A stretch of DNA of 64,000 nt from Malaya genurostris (Eukaryota; Arthropoda; Insecta; Diptera; Culicidae). The notes below the pieces were generated by a model, which was given only the letters and a program-made list of their open reading frames with translations, had not been told where the DNA came from and ran no database searches. The stretch is from positions 98,505,198 to 98,569,197 of the forward strand of contig NC_080572.1 in NCBI RefSeq assembly GCF_030247185.1, given 5' to 3'. Positions 23,951 to 35,435 of this stretch are shown here, one piece after another (the stretch's first letter is position 1; every line of letters starts with the position of its first letter). Position numbers and translations under genes: made by a program.

Positions 23951-25111
23951 AAGACTGTACCAGAAAGTATGGACGAACTTTGATTTCGCTGTAAATAATT
24001 CACAAGTGTTAGACATTCAAATTTTATTCGATATACTAATAATATTAGACTACAACAACAGAATATTATTCTCAACATTTACTACTTAGCCATTGTAGAC
24101 TAGCTGGCACACGTTCCTCATTAAATTCCGTACAGACTTCTTGGCGACAAGTTTTGACACTTTTTTCCAATCTTTTTAGTACTGTTGAATGGTTTCGTCT
24201 GCCAAGATATGATTCCTAAGATGTGCCTTCGTTAATGCCCAAAATTCCTCAATAGGTCGAAGTTGTGGACAATTTGGTGGATTCGTGTCCTTTTGGACGA
24301 AAATGACATTTTTGGTAGTATACCATTCTACCGTTGATTTCGAGTAGTGGCAAGAAGCAAGATCTGGCCAGAAGACAACAGGGTCCTTGTGGCTTCGAAT
24401 CATGGGTAGAAGTCGTTTGTGTAAATATTCCTTGATGTATATTTCGCTGTTCATTGAAGCAGTGGTGATGAAGGGTTTCGAAATCTTACCGCGGCTACAG
24501 CTTGCCAGACCATAGCTTTCTTACCAAATTTTTCGACTGGTTTAACACTTGCCCTTGTCGCACCGTATAATATTGTGGCCTCGCAAGGATTTGTAATCGA
24601 GTTTCACGTAGGTTTCGTCGTCCATGATTATGCAGCTCAAATTTCCAGCAAGAATCGTATTGTACAGCTTTCGAACCCTCGGCCTGATCGATGCTTCTTG
24701 TTTCGGACTACGTTTTGGTTGTTTCTGCTTCTTATAGGTTCGAAGATTCACTTCCCACTTTTTTGGCCACATCCCGAACTGAAACCTCCTTCTTTTGCTC
24801 GAACGCCATCAGTATACGTTTATCCAACTGAGCGTTAGCAGGACCTTTTTTCGACCCGTTCCTCAAAGATGTTATCCTCACCGAACTTCTTGATTGCATT
24901 TCGCACGGCTTTTTCACTTACTCCTTCCATTTTTGCTTTCTTTCTCAGTGACACGTATTTCGAAACAAACTAATGAAAACGAATAAACAACTGCACATGT
25001 GGTTAGAGAAGAGTGTAAACAACAGGACGCAGCTATAAAAATTGACAGAATCTGAACCATTACGAAATGGCAGCGGTTTTTCGTTGCGTCCATACTTTCT
25101 GGGACAGTCTT
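23951..25111 (-). mobile_element. DD37E Tc1/mariner-like transposon
   Basis: The element is 1,161 bp long with 26-bp-class terminal inverted repeats beginning AAGACTGTACCAGAAAGTAT (left) and AAGACTGTCCCAGAAAGTAT (right, complement). The left flank ends in TA (23949-23950) and the right flank begins with TA (25112-25113), the target duplication expected of the superfamily. Transposase spacing defines the DD37E subgroup, which I recall as ITmD37E from mosquitoes. Confidence 0.88.
24060..24930 (-). pseudogene. DD37E transposase, broken by frameshifts
   Basis: The readable N-terminus at about 24930 is MEGVSEKAVRNAIKKFGEDN. A helix-turn-helix part follows (KKEVSVRDVAKKVG, then LNLRTYKKQKQPKRSPKQEA). 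Catalytic D lies in IIMDDETYVKLDY (about 24630), D in PVVFWPDLASCHYSKS (about 24390) and E in QLRPIEEFWALTKAHL (about 24250). Counting between the second D and the E gives 37 residues. At least three frame changes separate these blocks and the last ~60 codons contain stops, so no functional enzyme is encoded. Confidence 0.85.
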
Positions 25112-25113
25112 TA

Positions 25114-28100
25114 TTGGGCCTCATGGGGATGGGGTAAATGAAAAATAGTAGTATGTGGGATACAATAACTGCTATTAAATTTCGTTGAAATTCGGCTACG
25201 GATTCCGGAGAGTCGATTGCTTCGATTTGTAGGACTTGACGATAGGTGATTGACCGAAGCTCTGTTGACCTGCTTGGTTTTCAATTACCTGTTCCAGAAG
25301 TACCGGAAGTAGCAACCCAAAGAAGAATCGATCGATTTCTCAAAAATATCTCATGAACTGAAAATCTGTACTGTTCTCGTTTCGTTGATGACTGACCAAA
25401 GTGCAATTGGTATTTTTGGATTTTTGATATCGAGCATTGAGGTTAATTGGCATTCATTTTCTCTGTGGCTCCAGGGACGGCAAGTTCCATGAAATATTGG
25501 GGGACACAAAAAATTGTTACTACAGATCATTAAATTTTGCAATATAAAAAACATTTTTATAAAGGGAACGGAGAGGTTAGAGCAAATAAAAAGCAACCAA
25601 GTAAGCAAGTTTAGTTTCTCTTCCGAATGTTGCGACACGAGCATCAACATTTGCCTTACTATTCCAGTAATAATCATTTCTATGTGAATTTCGAAAAATG
25701 GTAAAGTATAGCACATTTCATATTGTAGTAAATTAGTTTATATATTTTAGGAACTTAGTTACAGGGATAAGTGTTTTGCCACCCATAGTTGTCACCCCTG
25801 TATGGCTCAAATATAAATTTCAGCTCAAGAATCATATGCATATTCTACTGTGAATCTCATAGTTATATAAATATTTATATTTGACTGTAGTCCGATTTCG
25901 TCGTCTTTCATGGAGATATCCTTGAAATCTACCGAGTTACCATGACCGCAGCAAACTGATTGGTCTGAATTCATTAGTGGCAGGTCTACTTCAGTCGCAA
26001 ATCGATTGCTTCGAGCTATTACAATTGTTACAATTAGGCATTCGATGCTGTAATCTTCGATCGAATTTTTGTCGAATTTCCTATGCTAGAACCAATTATA
26101 GATATAACGAGCTCATTACTCGTATGCCGCATATTTAAAAAACTGTTTCAATAGTTTCGACTTCCATTTATCGCGTGAAGTTATCAAGAAATCGTTCCTC
26201 GGGTTACTGCTTACCTAGTTTTATTTTCTATAGAGTCAGATTTAAAGAAAATGTATCATTTAGATGATTGTAATCTGTTGAAGCAAAAGATGAGGAGGGT
26301 TTATGCCTTTTGGAGACCAAGTTTGACATAAACTAAGTCTATTGCGTTTTTCCCTACTCCAAAATAATAAACGAACTGGAAGGCATCATTGAGGTTTCTA
26401 CGCCCGATGAAAAATGAACGGCGGTCCTAGTGAAGAATGGGAGGCCAAAACGTTTTCTGATGAAAACAAAACAATATGTAAAAGCGATTCACACGTAGCA
26501 TCAGGCGACTATCACAGGTATGAAACGGTCACGGAGCAACAACATTAATTGTAAGCAATTCATATGGAAGGACACTACGTCAAGTTCACGGAACATATTA
26601 ACGTCGAGTACGTGTGCAATATTCGACTTAATAAAATTAATAAATTAATCTTTACGTCGACCGAAGTTGAATGATCGACTAAATCGTGTTTAAGGCTTGC
26701 GTTTCCTGATGAAAACAAACCAATCTCGTTTGCATTTGTGGTTGTAAGTGAGCTGTCAAAAAGCGTAATTGTACCAATTAGGTTTTCTACCGTCACTGCT
26801 AACCTCAATCGGATGAACACGTTTTGACAGTTCAGCGGTACTGTAGGTAAAGAGACTTCGGAATTAAGAGTGATGTAATTTTTGCATGATGCCCAAACAG
26901 ATTTTCAATATTACACTAAAAAAATTAGAATTACCTGGAATTTAATTATTTTCGCAATATTTTTTTCTGCGTTTACTGCTTGCGAATATTTCTGCGCTTC
27001 GAGCAGATAGGGTAACGGTACCCCAATTCATCCATTAGTTAGAGTGAGATTTGCTGTCTCTGTTAAATTGGCTTTAGGGAAAGATGAAAATTGGTACATT
27101 CGTTTCGAGTTTTTTCGTCGCTATAACAGCAGTATTGAACAGTTTTAGAACATTTTTTCTGCGGTGTTGCTTCTTCCAGCCCAAGCAAAGATATTGTATT
27201 CGGTTTTATCACAATTTGTTGATTAAAAGTTTAGCATTCGACAAAATAACATGGCCGCTTACTAATGAGATGATCTTTAAACTATTTAAATAGTTGGTGG
27301 ACGAAACTTAAACTTTTAACAATGTTTGTTCACAAAACAAGATTCTGTATCGAACAGACTTGTACTCTGTACAGTTTGTTAAACCGTAGAGATAGAACAT
27401 CAGCAAGTGAACAATTTGTCATCAACACCAACAAATATAACTCCATTTCAGTGCAAAATTTTCTAAGAATTGTTTTCAAAAAATATTTCGCTTAGATACA
27501 AAATAGTTCATATGAAACTGCAGCCCAAATATTCAAAACAAACCAACGCTGTTTGCACTTCTATGCAAAACAAAAAGTGATTTACATATATCATTATGTT
27601 TACGTCCGCTTAGCGGTTTAGGTTGAACTGCTAGGTGGCATATCAGTTCAACAATAACTGTCATACACTGCGCTTAGCACTAATTGGTACCCTTGTGCCC
27701 AAAAAATTTCGAAATTTTGGTTTAGTCTAAGACATCACTGAGACGTGGCATTTGGATACAAACCAGTGATTTTCAAAAAGCATTTTCTTTATCACCCCGA
27801 TTCGATCGAACACGAAATTTTGCATTCTGTAGCTCGATCGAGTTCGAAGTTTCCATACAAAATCGTCGCTCGATTGAATTACATTCGTTCGACGAAACCC
27901 GATTCGATCGAAATACAGAATAGGGCTGTACGTCTGCTAAGCAGTTTATGTTGAACCACGAGGTGGTTTTTGCAGTTAAACATAAACTGCTAATGCAATG
28001 ATGAGTAGAGAACGAAACGCAAAACAAAAAAATCAGTTTTTAGGATATATACAACTACTTAAAGACAAGTTCTTCCTCAAATTCCAACAGAACTGATTGA

Positions 28101-28879
28101 AATTTTCTGAAAGCGTCTATTTCTCAAACTGACCCGCTTGTGAGGAATTTTGGCAACCGTCAGAAGGCTGGTTGCATTCCGGTTGCTGTCAAAATTGTCC
28201 AGGCGAAATAGCGTCATTATCTCGCCGTACGTGTCTTATTTATCTCTTCCTTCTTTTTTCTTTTCGTTTTTATCGACTTCATTTGATATTCGTCAATCCC
28301 GCATGTACATACAAAAAAAAAACGAATCTTGAGACGAAGTGAATGAGATTGAAAAATGGGTATGTTTGTTAGTGAGAAAGCAATGTTATTGGCAATAACA
28401 TTTTCCATAATTAGTATATATGAAGGGCAAAAACTTATTGCCGTTCATATGTTCTTTTCGTTGAAAAAAGAAAACCAAGAGGCTAAAAATGTAAAACCGA
28501 TTCAAACCGGTACTGCCAATCTTGTATGACAAAAATCCGACAGAAACAGAACCATTAACAACCGCTAGGCGAAATTCTTTGCCAGAAAAGGTTGTTGCAT
28601 TGTTGCCAGACTGGCTGACAGACATAGCCAGTCGTCTGGGGAAAAATCTGCCACCGCGTACAACTGGGGAAGTGTGAATTGTAGGCATAAAAACGAGTTT
28701 TATCCATCTAGCAGTGAGATGATACCTTTATCGAACCGCATGTTTTCTGCATCAATATTCAATTGTCTCTAAAAATTGTGGTTAAAAGGAATGGTATTGA
28801 AATAAATAGGACAAACAAATTTTCTTGAATATAATTGAATAAAATGATATTACGATATTTCGGTGGTTGTAGTGTGAAA

Positions 28880-28880
<1 letters not shown>
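25114..28880. other. gene-free interval (about 3.8 kb)
   Basis: I see no gene. The left part (25120-25350) has TTCCGGAG / GTACCGGAAGTA words shared with other dispersed repeats such as 29080-29100. At 27601-27640 and 27926-27966 there are two imperfect copies of a segment around GTCCGCTTAGCGGTTTAGGT / GTCTGCTAAGCAGTTTATGT. The second forms an inverted repeat with 27972-27991. Open frames here (25351-25716, 26575-26820) have no recognisable domain. Confidence 0.4.
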
Positions 28881-29820
<940 letters not shown>

Positions 29821-29964
29821 ATGTAAGGGGTGGCATACACCATTTACCTATTTTTTATATTTATAAAAAAACGGTGAAAGGCATAAATCGCCTGTCTTCT
29901 ACACTTATTCACAAAAAAACGAAAATTGAATGCTTTCGTCTCCTTTCAAGCGTTTCGTGCACAT

Positions 29965-30039
29965 AACTGCGCCGGCACAACCTCCGTCACCGTCAACCTC
30001 CGTCACCGTCAAATTAGTAGATTGCATTCTTATGGGGAC
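29965..30039 (+). repeat. left half of a repeat split by the hAT element
   Basis: CCTCCGTCACCGTCAA occurs twice in tandem here. Related CACCGTCACGG and GTTACGGTGACGGA words occur at 32236-32430, on the other side of the hAT insertion. The two sides probably were one small repeat with inverted GTCACCGTC ends before insertion. Boundaries are not resolved. Confidence 0.45.
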
Positions 30040-30047
30040 ATTCACAC

Positions 30048-32227
30048 TAGAGATGGTCGGGTATCGGGTATTTTACCCGAAACCCGACCCGTACCCGTAC
30101 CCGACGGGTTTTTGGTCGGGTACGGGTAAAAATTTTTATTTTCAATCGGGTACGGGTCGGGTACGGGTAAAAAAAATTTACTGCTTACTCGGGTACGGGT
30201 CGGGTCGGGTAAAAAAATTTACTACTCACTCGGGTACGGGTCGGGTACGGGTAAATTTTTTTTTCTGATCGATTACCCGACCATTTGTATTTCACATAAA
30301 TATGTTTACACGTTGACGAGAATTTTTTATTGCAAAACAGTTGTTCCGAAAAATAAACAATTTGATTCAAGGGGTTTTGACATTCGCGCCTAGAACCAGA
30401 CCTGAAAACTGGCATCTTTTTCCAGAAAAAAAACATTTCTTTTCTTCATTTAAAAAAAACGATCAATCATAGTTACGTGAAAAGTTATGTGAATATTTTC
30501 CACCCTACTTTTTTATAACATATTTAATAAGATACACTGCCTTAGCTCTAAGATGTTGCGGTCAGACCCTACTTTCCACGTAGGTTTTAATGGACTGCCA
30601 TTTTAAAGCTGTTTAATGCACAATCCAGTAAAAATTATTTGATTAATGTATAAAATGTAGTGTAGTATCACATATCACATTCAGATACCAGAAAACTGTT
30701 ATTTTAAATATGGTTGGAGATTTTCAAAATTTACATATAAATCATTAGGATTCTAACCATAAAAACATGAACATTTATTTCAGAAAATCTGCATAGAAGT
30801 TCTTCTTATTCTTCACTTCTGGGTGGTGTCACCTCACTTGAAATGACACCGATTGATGGCACAGCAAGTTGAGCTATATTGCCAGTTCGATGTCAACATT
30901 TCATAAGGGCACATAAACCAATGAGAGTTTATCTTTGTTTACTTTCTCTTTTGTGAATATCTCCTTAATTTTCACGTGTACCTACAAAGTATTCGTGTAG
31001 AATGAAAGATAATATCTCCATGTTTCCAACATTACCAAATATGTAACGAACGTTTGTATAATAACGCAGATATAGTCGAAAGAGAAAGTAAACAAAGAAA
31101 ATCTGTCAATTGTTTTTAGGCCCTTTTGAAATGTTGACGTCGAGTTAATTTACGTTTCTTTTCACTGAAAATCTCGATGCGTGACAGTCGCAAAAGTACG
31201 AGTGAAAATCTTTTCACGCGAAATGCTCAAATTTTCACCGTGTTCACTCATTGAGAGTTCCAAGGGAGGTGGAACAGAAGTTCAATGGCTGTAAAAACCA
31301 CCAGCTCCCGTTAACATCGTTGGTGTGGGTTTGTGAGGCTTACAAAACGGGCATATTTGACAGATTAATTTAAATCAAAATGATAATTCATTTTGCTTTG
31401 TAGTAAAAAAAAAATGTAACCAAAAAAAATTTCTCACAAATGTTCAAACTACTTACACTTGAAGGACCATTTTCAAAATTGAATTTTTCACATCGGGAAT
31501 ACACGTGAATTATTTGATGTTTGGTCAATTCACGTAAACGAACTGATGATACTCTATTAATTTTAGGGGATTTTCGTGATTTTTCAAGTGATTCTAATGT
31601 GAATTTTTATTTGTGTGTCAAGATAATGAGCACGCTTACTTGTGGTTCTAAAGAATTGGATCAAAAGTCTCACTGTTTCGTAAAAACCATACCTACCCAA
31701 AATAGAATACAGCGGGTATTACGGCATTTTGGATAAATATGCTTCTCGAAAAATTTGAGTAGATATTACTCCCCTTTGTTGACATTTGTAAATGAGTATA
31801 AAGTACCAAAGACATTGGAAATCTATTCATGCTTCACAGTGTATTTATATATTTAAATGTAAACAAGCATTTTAATGTATTTTACTTTCAAACTAGAGCC
31901 TGATACGCTCTATCTAGCTCGCTATCTAAAACACTATTTTTTCCATCCTGAATTTTGGTAAACTTTTTACTACTCATTTGGGTCGGGTACGGGTACAGGT
32001 AATTTTTAAACGGGTACGGGTCGGGTACGGGTAATATTTTTTATTTTTTATCGGGTACGGGTCGGGTACGGGTAATTTTTTTTTATTATTGATCGGGTAC
32101 GGGTCGGGTACGGGTAATTTTTTAAATTTTTAATCGGGTACGGGTCGGGTACGGGTAATTTTTTTTGCTGATCACTCGGGTACGGGTCGGGTTCGGGTAT
32201 AAGAATTTCTATACCCGACCATCTCTA
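30048..32227. mobile_element. non-autonomous hAT element with GGGTACGGGTCGGG arrays, copy 1
   Basis: The termini are TAGAGATGGTCGGGTAT and its complement ATACCCGACCATCTCTA, flanked by the perfect 8-bp duplication ATTCACAC (30040-30047 and 32228-32235). Both subterminal regions carry spaced copies of CGGGTACGGGTCGGGTACGG separated by A/T-rich spacers: about four on the left (30060-30260) and about five on the right (31980-32200). There is no transposase, and open frames at the ends are read-outs of the repeats. A second copy starts at 61715. The terminal form and 8-bp duplication place it in hAT. Confidence 0.92.
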
Positions 32228-32235
32228 ATTCACAC

Positions 32236-32504
32236 ACAACGTCACCGTCACGGAATGTTTTGATTGCCGGTAAACTTGTGAACGTTGCGGTAAACTAATT
32301 TTGACCGACAAGAACGTCAAGTTCCGGTGACGACGACGAAAAGCGACGGACCGTCTGAATCGTTCCTAATTTTGACGGACGCTGATGTTACGGTGACGGA
32401 AAGAGACGGGCCGTCTGAATTGAGCTTAAAAGTTTCGTAAGCATAATAGCACACGCAGGAAAATCCCGCATATTTAAACAACAAAACGATTATTTACCCA
32501 TTTA
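32236..32504. other. flank between hAT and Jockey elements
   Basis: It contains the right half of the split GTCACCGTC repeat (to about 32430) and the 14-bp target duplication TATTTACCCATTTA (32491-32504) of the Jockey element. Confidence 0.6.
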
Positions 32505-32605
32505 TATTCGTCATCTAACACTCGATGTGGATAGACGAATAACCTACTACGACTAATTTCGATTTTGTTTTATTTTTTATTCGCAGTTGTCTACCTACCC
32601 AAGCT

Positions 32606-33763
32606 ATGGGTAAAAACCGCCATAGATCCGAGAAGGATCCAAAGGATGCTAAGAGTCTGAAGCCAAGTGATGTACAGGTAAACGACCGTTTGCTGAGTAA
32701 AAACCAATATGCTGATCTGCCAGTAGATGTCGAAGAAGAACTGCAGAAGAAGGAAAAAATGCCGCCTTTCTACCTGAAGGGCTTCCCACCAACTCTACGC
32801 TCGGATTTCAACACACTGATCAGCAAAGGACTACAGGCAACAATCCGTTTATGTACTGAAGGCTACAAAATAACTGTTCCGGCTTTGAACCACTACAAAG
32901 GAGTGGAATGCTATCTGAAGCAGACAAAAGCGGAATACTTCACACACGATATTGCCGCCAACAAACCTATGAAGGTTGTACTTCGAGGACTACCCGACAT
33001 GATGGAAGCCGAACTAAAGCAGGCACTGTCGGATGCTGGACTAAAGCCTTTGATGGTATTTAAAATGAAGCGCCATAATACGGACAAAAAGTTTAGAGAT
33101 CAACTGTACCTGATTCATCTGGAGAAGGGCTCCATCACCATGAGTCAACTGAAAACGATTAAATCGTTATTTCACATAATCATCGAATGGCAAAAGTATA
33201 AACCGGTACATCGGGATGTCACACAGTGCACGAACTGTTTGAACTACGGCCATGGAGCGAGGAATTGCCACATGAAAAGTCGGTGCGGGAAATGTGCCGA
33301 ACCACACAATACCAACGATTGCCTACTAGATGACATCGCTGTAAAATGTGTGAACTGTGATGGCGACCATCCATCTACTAGCAAATCGTGTCCCAAACGT
33401 GCTGAGTTCACAAAAATTCGACAACAGGCGTCCCGCAAACAATCAACGCGCAAGAATGTTCCACAGAAGGATGAAGTTAATTTCCCACGGCTCCCACCGA
33501 AGAGGGATATTCCGAATTTGCCGCCACTTCCTCGCAGCAATCCAAAGACTTCAGCCGCTGGATCTCAAAAAGAATCTTCCTCAAGAATCCCTCCTGGATG
33601 GGGCAATAATCAACCACAAGCAAAGGATGACTCTGGTGATTTATTCTCTGCTGAACAACTGATCGTCATTTTTGAAACAATGACAACAAAACTACGAAAC
33701 TGCAGAACGCGGTTAGAGCAAATCAACGCCTTAGGCAAATTCATCATCGAATATGCAATATAA
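32606..33763 (+). CDS. Jockey ORF1 protein (Gag-like, nucleic-acid binding)
   Basis: An uninterrupted 385-residue frame. Residues about 110-185 resemble the PRE_C2HC module found before zinc knuckles in Jockey proteins (KVVLRGLPDMMEAELKQAL). Three CCHC-type knuckles follow at about 207-263: CTNCLNYGHGARNC, CGKCAEPHNTNDC and CVNCDGDHPSTSKSC. A basic, proline-rich linker (KRDIPNLPPLPRSNPKTS) and a C-terminal helix-rich end come next. Family knowledge: the protein coats element RNA in the ribonucleoprotein. The start at 32606 follows a 100-base leader. It is the only complete frame of this copy. Confidence 0.9.
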   Translation: MGKNRHRSEKDPKDAKSLKPSDVQVNDRLLSKNQYADLPVDVEEELQKKEKMPPFYLKGFPPTLRSDFNTLISKGLQATIRLCTEGYKITVPALNHYKGVECYLKQTKAEYFTHDIAANKPMKVVLRGLPDMMEAELKQALSDAGLKPLMVFKMKRHNTDKKFRDQLYLIHLEKGSITMSQLKTIKSLFHIIIEWQKYKPVHRDVTQCTNCLNYGHGARNCHMKSRCGKCAEPHNTNDCLLDDIAVKCVNCDGDHPSTSKSCPKRAEFTKIRQQASRKQSTRKNVPQKDEVNFPRLPPKRDIPNLPPLPRSNPKTSAAGSQKESSSRIPPGWGNNQPQAKDDSGDLFSAEQLIVIFETMTTKLRNCRTRLEQINALGKFIIEYAI

Positions 33764-33931
33764 TGAGTTGGTTATAGTAAATTGGAATGCTTGCTCACTC
33801 AGGAGCAAAACTGCTGAATTGTCCGACTTTCTTCAAGAGAAGAATGCCGATATTGCTATTTTAACTGAAACTCATCTTAAACCTGAAATTTCTATTTTTA
33901 TTTCCAATTACAGGATTCACAGGCTCGACAG

Positions 33932-35435
33932 GGCAACTATCAGAACAAATTGGCTCAAATGGCACGTTCCCCTTGATATTTGGAGATTTGTGCCTTGCCA
34001 TCAATTTGTTTTTAGCATCATTTTCCCGATATATAAGAGGGAAGGATTGAAAGGAAATGGTAAGGGTTGGACTAGGAGGATGGGAAAAATTGACGACACA
34101 AAAACACATAAAAGCAGAAGTAAATTCTGCACCCCTAAGGGATGCCGAACAATCTGCTGAGGATCACATTTAGTGGAAGCAGAAGTAAATTCTGAACCTT
34201 TACGAGGTCCCGAACAGTCCGCTGTTAATAAAACCTCCAACCCCCGAGAGGATTTGAAGATCTTACAAAAGCGACACCATTCTGCACTCCCGGAAGAATG
34301 CAGAACGATTCGCAGTATGTACGAGCAGAAGTAAATTCGGCACCCCCTAAAAGATGCCAAACAATCTGCTAAACCCTATTTAAGGTAAATACAGAAGGGA
34401 TTCATTCACTCCAGGAAGAACGATGAACCCTTCTGACTATAGCTCCTTACCACATTGGGTAAGAAACGAGAGAATATCCTTCAATTTTAGCTCCGCATAC
34501 ACAGACTCAACCATGTATGGAGAACCAAAAACCCGGATACGTAGCTGCGTCAATGCGGGACAGTTACATATCAGATGATATGAAGTACCATAATCGCATT
34601 CACACAAATCACACGAATAATACTCAGCACGTTGAATAGTAGCCATGTGATAATTGAGTTTGCAATGTCCAGTCAGAGCTCTGACCAGAATACTGCAATG
34701 ATGCTTGGAGAAATGCAGTAGACACTTTGACATTTTCAGATTTAAATCTGGTAGAAATGCTTTTGTCTGAGCGCAAGTTTGCAAGCTGCGCCAGTAGCTG
34801 GCATGTTTGGATACAGCCCAAGAACGAATCTTGTGCTTTATCCAACTAGTTGAAAGTGGTAAAGCTGGTTCAGGACCAACGAAATCATTCGTTGCACCAG
34901 CTCTAGCCAACTCATCAGCCCATTCATTTCCAGTAATACCAGAATGGCCGGGTACCCATAAGAAGTAAACAGCATTTGAAATGCTGAGGTCTTCAATTTG
35001 AGTTCGACATGCGATCACTAGATTCGACCGTGAGTCATTCGAACTGAGTGCTTTTAAGGCTGCCTGACTGTCGGAACAAAAATAAATTCGCTTACCACAG
35101 ATCCTCTGCTGAAGTGCCGATTGTACTCCACACAGAATCGCGTAGATTTCTGCTTGAAACACAGTACAGTATCTACCAAGTGAATGAGACTGCTCCAGCC
35201 TCATTTCACGACAGTAGACACCAGCACCAGCACGACCATTCAACAGAGAACCGTCCGTATAACAAACTATGTGTTCATCAAGTTGTCGTTCCAGACAACC
35301 AGACAACCATTCCTCACGAAGAGGATAGCTCACATTGAATGTTTTGAAAGGAAAACTGCATGTGAGAGTTAGGTCACTAGGAGCGAGTAGAGAAGGCAAA
35401 TGCGCTAGGCCAGCAGTTTGTGTGTTCTCACAATT
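33932..35435 (-). mobile_element. Loa-like retrotransposon fragment inside the Jockey ORF2
   Basis: The minus-strand sequence is homologous to 8190-9200. It holds the end of ORF2 with RNase H, then a 3' UTR in which a block containing GCAGAATTTACTTCTGCT is repeated, ending near GAGCCAATTTGTTCTGAT (complement at 33939). The 5' end is truncated at about 35435. No target duplication is visible, and Jockey sequence between the two junctions is absent, so the insertion came with a deletion of the target or by recombination. Confidence 0.82.
34437..35399 (-). CDS. Loa-like ORF2 C-terminal fragment: RNase H
   Basis: A 320-codon open frame, the 5'-truncated end of an ORF2. RNase H at residues about 40-175 has all expected acidic residues: D in CYTDGSLLNGRAG, E in FQAEIYAILCG, D in YFCSDSQAALK, then WVPGHSGITGNEWADELAR. 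A C-terminal Cys/His segment (YYSCDLCECDYGTSYHLIC) follows, which the related copy at 8190-8825 has lost. Family role is removal of RNA from RNA/DNA hybrids during retrotransposition. It cannot act alone; no RT or endonuclease is attached. Confidence 0.82.
   Translation of the reverse strand: MPSLLAPSDLTLTCSFPFKTFNVSYPLREEWLSGCLERQLDEHIVCYTDGSLLNGRAGAGVYCREMRLEQSHSLGRYCTVFQAEIYAILCGVQSALQQRICGKRIYFCSDSQAALKALSSNDSRSNLVIACRTQIEDLSISNAVYFLWVPGHSGITGNEWADELARAGATNDFVGPEPALPLSTSWIKHKIRSWAVSKHASYWRSLQTCAQTKAFLPDLNLKMSKCLLHFSKHHCSILVRALTGHCKLNYHMATIQRAEYYSCDLCECDYGTSYHLICNCPALTQLRIRVFGSPYMVESVYAELKLKDILSFLTQCGKEL

Noticed and set aside
29926..30436. Open frames rich in Tyr-Pro and Gly-Thr-Gly-Arg
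   Set aside because: They translate the GGGTACGGGTCGGG arrays of the hAT ends. The same happens at 61714-62016, on both strands.
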